The notes under the pieces were generated by a model that had not been told where the DNA came from, searched no databases, and saw nothing but the letters and a program-made list of their open reading frames with translations. The translations under genes were made by a program, and so were the position numbers. DNA of 64,000 bases from Lachnospiraceae bacterium (GTDB lineage Bacteria > Bacillota > Clostridia > Lachnospirales > Lachnospiraceae): the NCBI GenBank assembly GCA_017555455.1, contig JAFZGJ010000147.1, forward strand, positions 1-64,000. Reading direction: 5' to 3'. Positions 52,790-60,503 of the stretch are shown here, piece by piece; the first letter of the stretch is position 1; the number at the start of each line of letters is the position of its first letter.

Positions 52790-54184
52790 TTATTTTCCTG
52801 TACTTCCATAGCCACCACTACCTCTTTCGGTTTCACTCAATTCTTCCGCTTCCTCAAACTCTATCTCAGGGTAAGGGATGATAATGATTTGAGCGACTCT
52901 ATCTCCAACTTCGTAGATGTGTCCTCTACTATAACTATCTGCTACTATTCTACCATTACCCTTCTCAACAAATCGATGTGCAGATAATCCAAATTTTGCT
53001 GTTACTTCTCCCCTATAATCCATTATTGGGATTGTTAAACTTACAGGCTCTTTATCCTATAATTTCTGCATCTTCATAACTGTTATACATGCAGGTCGGA
53101 CTATATCTTCACTTATACAGTGCGGGATGCTCGTGTCGGTATTATATTCTGCATAGCAGTTTCAACCGTTAGTCTCTGAACCTTCCAACTTTGTTAAAGG
53201 TTGGCTCGGCTGCTGATTGCCTTCTGCAAGGTTTCCCAGCAATTCTTCCCGTTTAATGACAGCAATTATTTGTCCTTTTCCGTTTCTGATAATTATCTTT
53301 TCCGCATTATGTTTTTTAGTATGACTCCCTCTTGAAAGCACTTCAAAATTGGAAATATCATTGTTATTATGGTTCCCATCTTTGTGATGGACACACAGTC
53401 CTTTTTTCAAAACATAAAACCCATCAATAAGTATAAAAAAATCATCACTAAAAAGATGTCTATTTTCTTCTACAACCAGCCGATGTTTAGTCACTCTTCC
53501 TTTTTTGTCTGCATACGGATGGTTTGGCTTATATACTAAAATATCAGTTATATTGTGATTTCTATGTGTAATTTCAGACCCTTTAAACGAACCGTTTTTA
53601 GGACCTTTTAAACCATATTGATGATTCCCCGCCCCTGACATAGCCACTTGTTTATACTTAGAAGAACAGTCTTTAGAACAAAAATACCCATGATTCCGGT
53701 TATGTTTATTTTTTTGACTCTGCTTCATGTGAAACTCCTTTCCGCATTGAGTGCATACAGTGTTAGGTTTAGCACGCAAGTTTAAACCGGAGCATAGTTT
53801 ACTACAATATTTAGCATTAGTTCTCCAATGAGGTACATAAAATATACGACCACAAATAGCACATTCTTTTTCTATTTTCATGATATTACCACATAAATAT
53901 CCGGAATATTATCAGTAACTCTATGTTTATTAGTTTCTTGGTTTACTGTCAATAACACCCACGCAATTCTTCATTGATAAAGGATATTTAGACACACTAC
54001 TGCGAGGAAAAATCAATCCTACATATCCTTTAGGTATCTCAAAGGCAAGACCGATACCATAGACCAAATTACCATATTCATCTATTGTTCTGCTGACTGC
54101 GAATAAGTCCATCCCTGCTGAACCTGATGTGGCATACTTGGGGATGACTGCGTTTTCGTGCAGTTTTTTTACTTTTATCTTCAT
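52790..54184 (-). CDS. dut: dUTPase gene, interrupted by a group I intron (exons 54184-53945 and 53020-52790)
   Basis: Exon 1 encodes residues 1-80 with motif 1 (GSAGMDLFA) and motif 2 (PRSSVSKYPLSMKN), ending GVIDS. Exon 2 encodes 76 residues starting DYRGEVTAKF (motif 3 continuation), with GDRVAQIIIIPY (motif 4) and the Gly-rich end GSGGYGSTGK (motif 5). Joined, they make a normal 156-residue trimeric dUTPase. Without splicing the first frame ends four codons into the intron. The junction lies inside the conserved IDSDYRGE motif. The enzyme cleaves dUTP to dUMP, feeding ThyX next door. Confidence 0.9.
53021..53944 (-). mobile_element. Group I intron in the dUTPase gene, 924 nt
   Basis: Exon 1 ends in T (…GACAGT) and the intron ends in G (…AATAATG), the group I boundary rule. 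Near the 3' end the minus strand reads GAAGATATAGTCCGACC (plus ~53094-53110), the canonical P7/P3 core sequence. The intron begins AAACCAAGAAAC. A possible P1 pairs exon/intron CAGTAA with TTACTG ~26 bases into the intron, though this gives U-A rather than U-G at the splice site. The HNH gene fills most of the intron. Confidence 0.9.
53162..53881 (-). CDS. HNH homing endonuclease encoded in the intron, 239 aa
   Basis: Two zinc knuckles lie at the N-terminus (CAICGRIF ... CSKLC; CTQCGKEF ... CSKDC). The HNH core is near residues ~165-190 (VHHKDGNHNNNDISNFEVL), followed by SHTKKH. Such enzymes cut the intron-free allele at the insertion site and drive intron spread. The C-terminal ~40 residues (LLGNLAEGNQQPSQP) are typical of intron-encoded HNH proteins. 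The start is ~60 bases into the intron. Confidence 0.92.
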   Translation of the reverse strand: MKIEKECAICGRIFYVPHWRTNAKYCSKLCSGLNLRAKPNTVCTQCGKEFHMKQSQKNKHNRNHGYFCSKDCSSKYKQVAMSGAGNHQYGLKGPKNGSFKGSEITHRNHNITDILVYKPNHPYADKKGRVTKHRLVVEENRHLFSDDFFILIDGFYVLKKGLCVHHKDGNHNNNDISNFEVLSRGSHTKKHNAEKIIIRNGKGQIIAVIKREELLGNLAEGNQQPSQPLTKLEGSETNG

Positions 54185-54186
54185 AC

Positions 54187-54516
54187 TTAAATATTATCTT
54201 TCTTTTTTAACTCGGTTTCTAATTTGAAAGGGATTTCGCTCGGCACATCTGCGTTACCGCCTTTGAACATACAATCAATCTTATCGTTGTTGCATTTTCG
54301 GCTGTTGTCAAAACTCTTATTGGCAATTTCCAACAACTCTTTAAGATGTGCATTGTCATCGGTTACTTCGGGTAACTCTGCATCACCAATGAGATATTGC
54401 TCATACAACTCGGCAAAGTAAATCACTTGCTCTCCTGAATAATTTCCTGCAGACTCAAAACATTTGACTGCCAACTCTAACGCTCGCTCACGAGCATCAA
54501 TTTTACTTTTAATCAT
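54187..54516 (-). CDS. Hypothetical protein, 109 aa
   Basis: A helical acidic protein (ARERALELAVKCFESAGNYS; HLKELLEIANKSFDNSRKCN). It ends 2 bases before the dUTPase start, so it is probably co-translated with it. No family is recognised. Confidence 0.65.
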   Translation of the reverse strand: MIKSKIDARERALELAVKCFESAGNYSGEQVIYFAELYEQYLIGDAELPEVTDDNAHLKELLEIANKSFDNSRKCNNDKIDCMFKGGNADVPSEIPFKLETELKKKDNI

Positions 54517-54542
54517 AACTTATTTTACTTTAATGTGTTAAA

Positions 54543-54623
54543 CTATAATAACGATTTTCTTATTTTACTTTGAGTGTTTTTGTAGGCTTCCCCCTCTATT
54601 TGCATTCTTTGTTCTTCGGTCAT
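54543..54623 (-). CDS. 26-residue microprotein
   Basis: ATG at 54623 overlaps the stop of the 49-residue gene (ATGA); the frame ends TAG at 54545-54543. It reads MTEEQRMQIEGEAYKNTQSK and so on, charged and helical. It is supported only by the overlap. Confidence 0.4.
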   Translation of the reverse strand: MTEEQRMQIEGEAYKNTQSKIRKSLL

Positions 54624-54769
54624 AACTTTACTTGTTTTAATAATTCATTCTTTTCTTCTTCAGTCAAACCTAACTTAACCATTTCGTCAAGCAACTGCTC
54701 CTTTGATATATTCCCAGACAATACTTCGGGGACAAGGAGTAATAGTAAAATATATTTTAGGCTTTCCAT
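54620..54769 (-). CDS. 49-residue protein with hydrophobic N-terminus
   Basis: It begins MESLKYILLLLLVPEVLSGN, resembling a short signal or anchor segment, then a charged helix (KEQLLDEMVKLGLTEEEKNE). It could be exported or membrane-anchored. Linked to the 26-residue gene by an ATGA overlap. Confidence 0.5.
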   Translation of the reverse strand: MESLKYILLLLLVPEVLSGNISKEQLLDEMVKLGLTEEEKNELLKQVKL

Positions 54770-54784
54770 AACTACCTCTTACTT

Positions 54785-54973
54785 TCATACTCTCTCAAAT
54801 TTTTCAATAAAATCATTATACTCTCGGACAAAGAATTTAGTGGTTCCATCTACAGCATAGATAACGCACCTCTCCCATTTTCCTGTCATTTTACTATTGT
54901 CATCCATATAACAGATACGATAAACCTTAGTGTCTGACACTCCTTTTTGTCTAACTTTATCTCCAGCTTTCAT
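54785..54973 (-). CDS. Small SH3-like protein, 62 aa
   Basis: 'KAGDKVRQKGVSDTKVYRIC' and alternating strands suggest a small beta barrel like the two SH3-like proteins at 2979-3482. It overlaps the dNMP kinase gene by 17 bp. The function is unknown. Confidence 0.65.
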   Translation of the reverse strand: MKAGDKVRQKGVSDTKVYRICYMDDNSKMTGKWERCVIYAVDGTTKFFVREYNDFIEKFERV

Positions 54974-55496
54974 ATATTTTTCTCACTAATATATCTAATT
55001 CATCCAAACTACCATTATTCATTACCACTACATCGGCCTTTATATCTTCTAGCTCCACCTCACTGATATGCTCATCAAAACTCTCATAACCAGCCCTCTC
55101 TACCTTCACGATAATACCACCCCTCGACTTAATAGCATTAGCCTCATTCTTGAAACGCACATCAGAAACAATAACATTATCACACCCCTTCCCCAAAGTG
55201 CTGTCTATCCAAATATTATCATTATACGACCTCATAACATCCGTTCCAAAATACTGCAAGAAGGCTCTGTAGGTAGGGACATTGCCCCCACAAAACACAT
55301 GTAGATACTCCGGAACAAACTCGTTCTCCTTAAAATCAAAACTATCCAAATCCTCTCTCCTGCAACCGGTCAACGCAACAGTAACATCCTTTAACCTGTC
55401 AGCGAAACTCCTTACCTCATACCCGGTAGCATCAGCTAACATACTCGCTACAGTGCTCTTTCCACTGAACTTCTTTCCCGTTATTCCTATTATCAT
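54957..55496 (-). CDS. Deoxynucleoside monophosphate kinase, 179 aa
   Basis: The P-loop GKKFSGKST lies at residues 7-15. The remaining sequence (YEVRSFADRLKDVTVALTGC; FLQYFGTDVMRSYNDNIWID; VIVSDVRFKNEANAIKSRGG) matches T4 gp1-like dNMP kinases, which phosphorylate dNMPs. I chose ATG 55496; ATG 55517 is in frame upstream. It fits with dUTPase and ThyX in the same operon. Confidence 0.85.
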   Translation of the reverse strand: MIIGITGKKFSGKSTVASMLADATGYEVRSFADRLKDVTVALTGCRREDLDSFDFKENEFVPEYLHVFCGGNVPTYRAFLQYFGTDVMRSYNDNIWIDSTLGKGCDNVIVSDVRFKNEANAIKSRGGIIVKVERAGYESFDEHISEVELEDIKADVVVMNNGSLDELDILVRKIYESWR

Positions 55497-55536
55497 ATCT
55501 CTTATCCCTATAATCAATCCCTATAATATCCAAAAT

Positions 55537-55588
55537 AAGCTCAAATTTTCAGCAGATAGTGCGAGTATCTACCTACTCATTTGAGCTT
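55537..55588. repeat. Perfect 10-bp inverted repeat with 32-base loop
   Basis: AAGCTCAAAT (55537-55546) and ATTTGAGCTT (55579-55588), in the gap between the primase-helicase and kinase genes; the minus strand ends TTTGAGCTTATTTT, so it may weaken transcription. It might be a protein-binding or regulatory structure. Confidence 0.6.
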
Positions 55589-55632
55589 GTTCTATATTTC
55601 CTCATCACCATCTCGCACATGGTTCGACAAAT

Positions 55633-57120
55633 CTACAAACTATATTCATCTTCTCCAAAAAAAGTTGGCAAATCTTCATCTGACTCCCCGGCATCTATCT
55701 CCACATCACTTGTCTCAGGTAACTCGTAAAAAATATACCCGGTGCTGACACTAGGCCCAATACGCAAAGAACGCTTCCAAGTAAACTTCGCATTAATCAT
55801 ATCATCCTTGAACCTGTTCACATTCTTCGACTCCTTGTAACCATTCTCCACACACCAGTCCTTATAATCCCTGTACAAGTCAAAAGCAAACTCCTTACGC
55901 AAGATACCCGTACCCTCAGCATTCTGACAAGGAGAATACCGCTTATCACTTAAATAAGCATAAACACCGGTACTACCTGTACGCATATCCTCTATCAACT
56001 CCTCGATACTCTTACTCTTCGTGAAAACACCTCTCTGTCGCAATATCCTCTGTCTCCCTGCCAATATCCAGTTGAAAATCCCCGAATACTCGCTCCTTAA
56101 ACTGCCCTTAAACCCTTTATCTGCCTTTAACTGACCTAAAGCCTCATCGGGATTATCCGAAAATATCCTCGGCATACCTATGACAATGTTCCTCCTCCAA
56201 AAACCATCACTACTATCAGTGGTTATAAGACTCTTATTCATATTAGCAATGAACAACGGCCAGTCATCACTTTCTATAGGACTCTGCCTGATAGGTCTGC
56301 AAGCAACAGTCTCTTTACTGACCAACTTCTTAAACACACCACTACCTAAATCCTTCGCCTCCAAGTCACTGCTATATGCCAATAACTTACCTATCAAATC
56401 CGCAAGGTAGTAATCACCGGTACTCCCTGTCACTTGGTCCAACCCACTAGCGGCCATATTCTTCCCTAAGATGTCCTCCAAAATATCGTGTATCACACTT
56501 TTACCATTACTACCTATACCATACAAGAACAATGCTTTTTCCACACTCAGCATCTTCTTGTCAATAAACATACACCCCAAGAACTCCTGAAACACCATCA
56601 CTGCACTCGGCTCCACCATCACCGTCACCAGAAACTCCTCCCACTTGGGACACTCTGCACCCTCGTGATACGGTATGTCCAAGTAGATGTTACTCATCAG
56701 CTCCGGAGTATGATATGTCACCTCTATCTGACCATCCTTCCCTAAAACTAATACACAATTCTTCATATATATGATATTCCTACTCGGCACAAAATCCCGC
56801 ACGAAAGGATTATCCATAACCATCCTGTGTATATGAGAACAACTTCTGCTTAAATACGCCGGACCAACACCCAGCTTGGTTAAAAAACCCTGCACTAACC
56901 TCCGTATATCATCCGGCTTAATCTTCTCATAATACATCCCATTAAACACCATCAAGGAATCACCAAACCTACGAAACTTCTCTACCATCAACCCCGCTAA
57001 CACCTCGCCTATCTGACCTTCCTTGCTTACTACTACCTTCGTGTCCTCAGCTGTATCCGGTATCAACCCCTTGTCACAATCCGCAACAAGAGAATCAATA
57101 GTATTTCCTATGTCTATCAT
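55633..57120 (-). CDS. D5-like primase-helicase (SF3), 495 aa
   Basis: The Walker A GIGSNGKS is at residues 201-208. A D5-type N-terminal region (MVFNGMYYEKIKPDDIRRLV) precedes it and SF3 motifs follow (AYSSDLEAKDLGSGVFKKLV; PLFIANMNKSLITTDSSDGF; FWRRNIVIGMPR). These P4/D5-type proteins unwind the origin and load or make primers. It is the second gene of the leftward replication operon and overlaps the first by 4 bp. Confidence 0.9.
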   Translation of the reverse strand: MIDIGNTIDSLVADCDKGLIPDTAEDTKVVVSKEGQIGEVLAGLMVEKFRRFGDSLMVFNGMYYEKIKPDDIRRLVQGFLTKLGVGPAYLSRSCSHIHRMVMDNPFVRDFVPSRNIIYMKNCVLVLGKDGQIEVTYHTPELMSNIYLDIPYHEGAECPKWEEFLVTVMVEPSAVMVFQEFLGCMFIDKKMLSVEKALFLYGIGSNGKSVIHDILEDILGKNMAASGLDQVTGSTGDYYLADLIGKLLAYSSDLEAKDLGSGVFKKLVSKETVACRPIRQSPIESDDWPLFIANMNKSLITTDSSDGFWRRNIVIGMPRIFSDNPDEALGQLKADKGFKGSLRSEYSGIFNWILAGRQRILRQRGVFTKSKSIEELIEDMRTGSTGVYAYLSDKRYSPCQNAEGTGILRKEFAFDLYRDYKDWCVENGYKESKNVNRFKDDMINAKFTWKRSLRIGPSVSTGYIFYELPETSDVEIDAGESDEDLPTFFGEDEYSL

Positions 57121-57359
57121 GCCTTGTCCTCCTTGTCTGCCTTGGCTGCATCATCTATTCTCCGCAACACCATCACAGTCCCTAACACCCAACCACTGCG
57201 AATTCTGAACCATATACCATTGTCCGTATCTACCCTCTCTAATGCATCATCATTAATGCAAGAAGGATGACAACCTAATAATAATGCTAAACCTACCTTG
57301 CTGTACAACTTCTCTCCCTTGTACTCGTAGGTGACTTGTTTTCTACTTCCTTTTCTCAT
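57117..57359 (-). CDS. Small basic protein, first gene of the replication operon (80 aa)
   Basis: I chose ATG 57359 (MRKGSRKQVTYEYKGEKLYS); the frame is open to 57425 but that would start upstream of the promoter -7 box at 57400-57407. The protein has 'KVGLALLLGCHPSCINDDAL' (a possible HTH) and is basic, so it may bind the nearby repeats. It overlaps the helicase gene by 4 bp. Confidence 0.6.
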   Translation of the reverse strand: MRKGSRKQVTYEYKGEKLYSKVGLALLLGCHPSCINDDALERVDTDNGIWFRIRSGWVLGTVMVLRRIDDAAKADKEDKA

Positions 57360-57399
57360 TTTCTTGCGTTTTTCCGACCACTTCTCTCTAAATCGACTG

Positions 57400-57407
57400 C
57401 AAACATA
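57400..57407 (-). promoter_or_regulatory. -7 element of the replication operon promoter
   Basis: On the minus strand TATGTTTG matches TAnnTTTG, ~40 bases before the chosen ATG 57359. A full TTTG box 19 bases upstream is not present (TTGT instead), so activation may be needed. Confidence 0.55.
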
Positions 57408-57466
57408 ATACATTATTTCAAACATTACAAGGAAAAACCTTTTTTTTAGAGCGTTTTTTTGAAAAA

Positions 57467-57684
57467 ACTACATTTTGTACTACACGATAACTCACTATCA
57501 ATCAGCCTTGTAGCCCAATTAGTAGTTGTAGTTCAAATTTTCCTCCAAAGTATCTTATGTGTATGTGCGGGGGTAAATGATTTTACAAGACTACTAACTA
57601 CACATACTACACTATTCCGCAACTTGCTATATATCAATTAATTACTATGTAGTTTTTAATGTAGTTTTGATGTAGTTCTGTAGT
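57467..57684. repeat. Cluster of ACTACA/TGTAGT motifs: candidate replication origin
   Basis: Copies of ACTACA or its complement TGTAGT lie at 57467, 57479, 57527, 57597, 57606, 57648, 57660, 57671 and 57679 (with a near copy TGTAG at 57509). The last four are direct TGTAGT(T) repeats at 8-12-base spacing. They lie directly upstream of the replication operon and next to an AT-rich stretch, the usual layout of an iteron-type origin. No protein has been tied to them. Confidence 0.5.
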
Positions 57685-57689
57685 ATGAA

Positions 57690-58155
57690 AAAAAATTTTT
57701 GAGGGTTAGACCAAGCCTATTTTTTGTGCTACCGGTATCCCCCACCCCCGTAATACTCTAATACTTAGGCAGTTAGGAGGGTTTGCGAAGCCCGGCAACA
57801 AATGTTGTGCAGTTGATTAAAAATCGCTGTAATTGTCTGGAAATGAGGCGATTACGAAATTTTGTCTAAAGTAATACTTTAAATATAATGTTATAAATAT
57901 CTATAAATCAGCACAATACAAAAATATAACTTTCTAAAAATGTAACTTCTTCAAAAATAAACATAATACGATAAATTTATTTAATACTTCCAATAGTCTG
58001 AAAATCAATCATTTATATTTTGGCACTATATTTGAGAGGAAGGGGAAAAATAAATAAATATAACTAATTTTATATAAATCTTACCTACGTAAAATTTTTT
58101 TTCGTTTGTAATTGCTTAATATTGAGAGTATTACGGAAATATAATAAAATTTGAT
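57690..58155. other. Gene-free AT-rich region
   Basis: No credible gene is seen. A GC-richer block (57709-57850, with GGTATCCCCCACCCCCG and a CAACAAATGTTGTG palindrome) is followed by a very AT-rich block to 58155 that could melt easily. A lone -7-like TATATTTG lies at 58027-58034. It is probably part of the origin/regulatory region. Confidence 0.5.
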
Positions 58156-58186
58156 TTTGTTAGGATAAAAATAATGTTTAATTTTG
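58156..58186 (+). promoter_or_regulatory. Promoter of the 58221 gene and downstream non-coding region
   Basis: TTTG (58156-58159), 19 bases, then TAATTTTG (58179-58186), a full consensus match, 34 bases before the ATG at 58221. Confidence 0.85.
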
Positions 58187-58220
58187 TTGCAAATATAAAC
58201 CTTTAAAGTTATTTGAAATC

Positions 58221-58889
58221 ATGACAACAACAACAACAAGACAAGACGCGAAATTCGTGGGCATTAGCATTACTTTGGAACAAGCCGTAAAAATGGCAAT
58301 TAGACATTATTCCACTATCGGAAATCTTAAAAAGGCAAGGCCAATGATCAATAAGGTAATTGCCAGAAGTAAGGTGACTTTCGGATGGAAAGACTTGGTA
58401 AAAGGTTTCCAAGAGATTGCAAAAAAATCGCTTGACAAGGAAAAAAGCGACATTTTAAAAGATTGGAATTTCAGCCAAGTGTTAACGAAAGCAGCCCCCC
58501 TTATTTTGGAAAATAAAACCTTTGGAAGAATTGCAGCTAATGCCATTGCAGAGGGTATTTTCAGCATAAAAGAACCCTTGAAATTCGTTCAAAGGTATAG
58601 CAAATATACAGATGACAAAGGGGTGATTTACGGCAAAAAAACGACATTAGAAGAGGAAGATGGTTTAAAAGTGTTTATTACTCGATTTTTACCGATTACT
58701 TTAACAGCCGTTAATGCTGCGAAAATCCTGGAAAGTGCTTTTGAAAACTTCCATAAAATGAGAAAAAACGCGGCAATCGGTGGCAAACTTGATATTTGTC
58801 ACCGCGTGTATAACGGTCAAATATATGCCCGTTATGAAGCCATTAAAGGCGAAAATGGAGAGATTATTAGAGGTAAAAGAATTAAGTAA
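58221..58889 (+). CDS. Unknown protein, 222 aa
   Basis: A basic, helical protein starting with a Thr run (MTTTTTRQDAKFVG), with no motif I can name. The C-terminal 50 residues (LDICHRVYNGQIYARYEAIK) look like a small beta domain. It is the first gene after a strong promoter and is followed 6 bases after its stop by a tRNA-like minihelix and then the structured region. Confidence 0.7.
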   Translation: MTTTTTRQDAKFVGISITLEQAVKMAIRHYSTIGNLKKARPMINKVIARSKVTFGWKDLVKGFQEIAKKSLDKEKSDILKDWNFSQVLTKAAPLILENKTFGRIAANAIAEGIFSIKEPLKFVQRYSKYTDDKGVIYGKKTTLEEEDGLKVFITRFLPITLTAVNAAKILESAFENFHKMRKNAAIGGKLDICHRVYNGQIYARYEAIKGENGEIIRGKRIK

Positions 58890-58895
58890 AGTTAA

Positions 58896-58935
58896 GGTGG
58901 ACGGGTTTAAAGGGTGGTTCGATTCCACCCCCACC
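58896..58935 (+). ncRNA. tRNA-like minihelix 1, directly after a stop codon
   Basis: GGTGG (58896-58900) pairs with CCACC (58931-58935) as an acceptor-like stem. Inside is a canonical T-arm (58912-58930): GGGTGG, loop TTCGATT, CCACCC. An 11-base linker replaces the D- and anticodon arms. It starts 6 bases after the stop of the 222-residue gene. Confidence 0.5.
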
Positions 58936-59745
58936 ACAAAAAAATACAGAGTTGTTGCTCTTTGAAATTTTGACAAAAGGTTAGACGATAACCGAACACT
59001 ATTGCGAATATTAGTAACAATAGTGACATATATGAATATAAGTAATATATATAAATAGTAGGGAATTTTATAACCTTTTGGCAATATGGAAAAACTACGG
59101 GGATAGTCGACACAAACGAGTAAAATCGGGAGGTCGGGAATACTATACCTTATAGTTAGGAGTCTGAAAGAGACTGCCACGATACCAAACACATTGAGAG
59201 GTAGGGGCAAATTATGCTTTTACTGAGTTACGGATGAGGTAGGGCAAATTATGTCCTTGCCGAATTATTATATGCGAGGTAGGGGCGTGGTGTGTCTGCA
59301 TTACGGGCGTGGTGTGTCTTATAGGACTATAAACGAGGTTTTCCCGTTATCTTATGGCTGCGATGCCTAAACGGGTGAACGGATGCCGAACTAATGGGAA
59401 GCAGGGGCAAAGTATGTCCTTGCCGAATTAGTCCGACCTTGCTGAAATCGGAGTAGGTAAGGCGGGGAGCATCGTATAGGAAGGAGAGCGAATTTTTCAT
59501 AATATTACGCTTGTACGATGTCTTAGGGGATTGTACGGGCAAACTACGCTTGAACGGGCGTGGTGTGGTTAGCCGAATCGTTCTGACACTTGGAAAGACA
59601 AGAAGACACTTGGAGAGACAAGTTTGCAGAGTAGTCTTGGACTGATAACAAGATGAAACAGGGTGAGGTGTGTCGTGACATCTGGGCAGTAAAACGAGTC
59701 AGCGTAAACTGATACACGACTGAACTAAAGTAGAATCATTTTAAG
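58936..59745 (+). ncRNA. Protein-free, hairpin-rich region: candidate large structured RNA
   Basis: There is no credible reading frame for ~800 bases. Visible structure: a perfect 10-bp inverted repeat closing the first part (58974-58983 with 59071-59080) with an inner 8-bp hairpin (58997-59004/59018-59025); ACTATA-CCT-TATAGT (59142-59156); AGTCT-GAAAG-AGACT (59161-59175); two GGCAA/TTGCC hairpins (59243-59261, 59406-59424). Repeated blocks: GAGGTAGGG at 59198, 59236 and 59276, GGGCGTGGTGTG at ~59283, 59305 and 59555, and a GACACTTGGA duplication at 59585 and 59605. The base composition looks richer in G than that of the flanking genes. A terminator ends it. Confidence 0.5.
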
Positions 59746-59774
59746 GGCATACTACGGAAGTAGTGTGCCTTTTC
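59746..59774 (+). terminator. Intrinsic terminator ending the structured region
   Basis: GGCATACTAC (59746-59755) pairs with GTAGTGTGCC (59760-59769), loop GGAA, then TTTT. It is followed at 59780 by the first TTAACCA motif. Confidence 0.85.
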
Positions 59775-59843
59775 TATTGTTAACCAACACCGAACCACTG
59801 AGGTGTGCCCGAACTGAACGGGATTAATGGGTGGTTGAAAGAT

Positions 59844-59954
59844 ATGAAAATAACAAGAAAACAAGTGAGGAAGATTGGTGGGGTTGTATTAGCAGCGATA
59901 GCCCTTTACGGTATGATGTACCTAATTTGTCTTGCCGGGTACATATTTGACTAA
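59844..59954 (+). CDS. 36-residue membrane microprotein
   Basis: It starts MKITRKQVRKIGGVVLAAIA and ends LICLAGYIFD; one hydrophobic span with a basic N-terminus. The gene lies 2 bases before the next start and is preceded by hairpins. No family is recognised. Confidence 0.5.
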   Translation: MKITRKQVRKIGGVVLAAIALYGMMYLICLAGYIFD

Positions 59955-59956
59955 GT

Positions 59957-60199
59957 ATGAGGAGAAAATATTTTGCGAACTTCAGTGCTAATAATGGGGT
60001 GAAGTTTGCGACTCCCATTGAGGGAACAGACAAGTCTCGTCTGATACGAGCCATTAGGTCATTTGCTAACGGGGAGAGGTGTGTTGGCAGTGAGTGTGAG
60101 TGGTGGGTTTATGATGAGCAAGGTAAGGATGTGGCGAGAGGTGGAACCACCTGTACGGGGTGGAAGTATAGGGCAAAGTGCAGTATATTAACTAATTAA
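59957..60199 (+). CDS. Small basic protein, 80 aa
   Basis: The protein has Arg/Lys throughout, with CEWWVYDEQGKDVARGG in the middle and a short Cys-containing end. It looks like a small beta-rich domain. The start is 2 bases after the membrane microprotein. The function is unknown. Confidence 0.6.
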   Translation: MRRKYFANFSANNGVKFATPIEGTDKSRLIRAIRSFANGERCVGSECEWWVYDEQGKDVARGGTTCTGWKYRAKCSILTN

Positions 60200-60208
60200 A
60201 GAAGTATT

Positions 60209-60418
60209 ATGGAATTTAAAGAATTTGTAAGAAAGGTTTACGCAATGGCGGAACCTGCTGTAGATTTTGATGCTGCTGAGGTTATTAAGCCTTGGGAGCA
60301 TAGGTTGAGTATGGATGCATACAAGGGCTTATTGGATGAATGTTGTGAGGGAGATAAAGATAAGATTTTGGGGTGCAATATGTGGATGTTGAACCAAGGT
60401 CCGCAGTTGTATGAGTAG
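60209..60418 (+). CDS. Acidic small protein, 69 aa
   Basis: Helical sequence with MAEPAVDFDAAEVIKPWEHR and a Cys pair (DECCEGD). It is preceded by a TTAACTAATTAA leader. Its last codons and stop lie in a 21-bp duplication. No family is recognised. Confidence 0.65.
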   Translation: MEFKEFVRKVYAMAEPAVDFDAAEVIKPWEHRLSMDAYKGLLDECCEGDKDKILGCNMWMLNQGPQLYE

Positions 60419-60440
60419 TTTCCGCAGTTGTATGAGTAGT
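60400..60440 (+). repeat. 21-bp tandem duplication over a stop codon
   Basis: The unit TCCGCAGTTGTATGAGTAGT is present at 60400-60419 and 60421-60440, separated by one T. The first copy holds the stop of the 69-residue gene; the second is non-coding. Confidence 0.95.
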
Positions 60441-60503
60441 CTTATCCCTTCTTGGCGAGAGTCGGGGAGGGGTACGAATTATTAACTAATTAAAAGAGAT
60501 ATT

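Noticed and set aside
54570..54860. 96-residue plus-strand frame
   Set aside because: Two small overlapping minus-strand genes with coupled start/stop occupy this stretch and fit the operon.
57459..57641. 60-residue plus-strand frame in the candidate origin
   Set aside because: It runs through the ACTACA motifs, has no ribosome site or neighbours, and its composition follows the repeats.
58701..59210. 169-residue minus-strand frame overlapping the 222-residue gene
   Set aside because: It is antisense to a clear gene and runs into structured non-coding sequence; no promoter or motif supports it.
59327..59542. 71-residue minus-strand frame in the structured region
   Set aside because: Low-quality composition, no start context, and it lies across several repeated hairpins.
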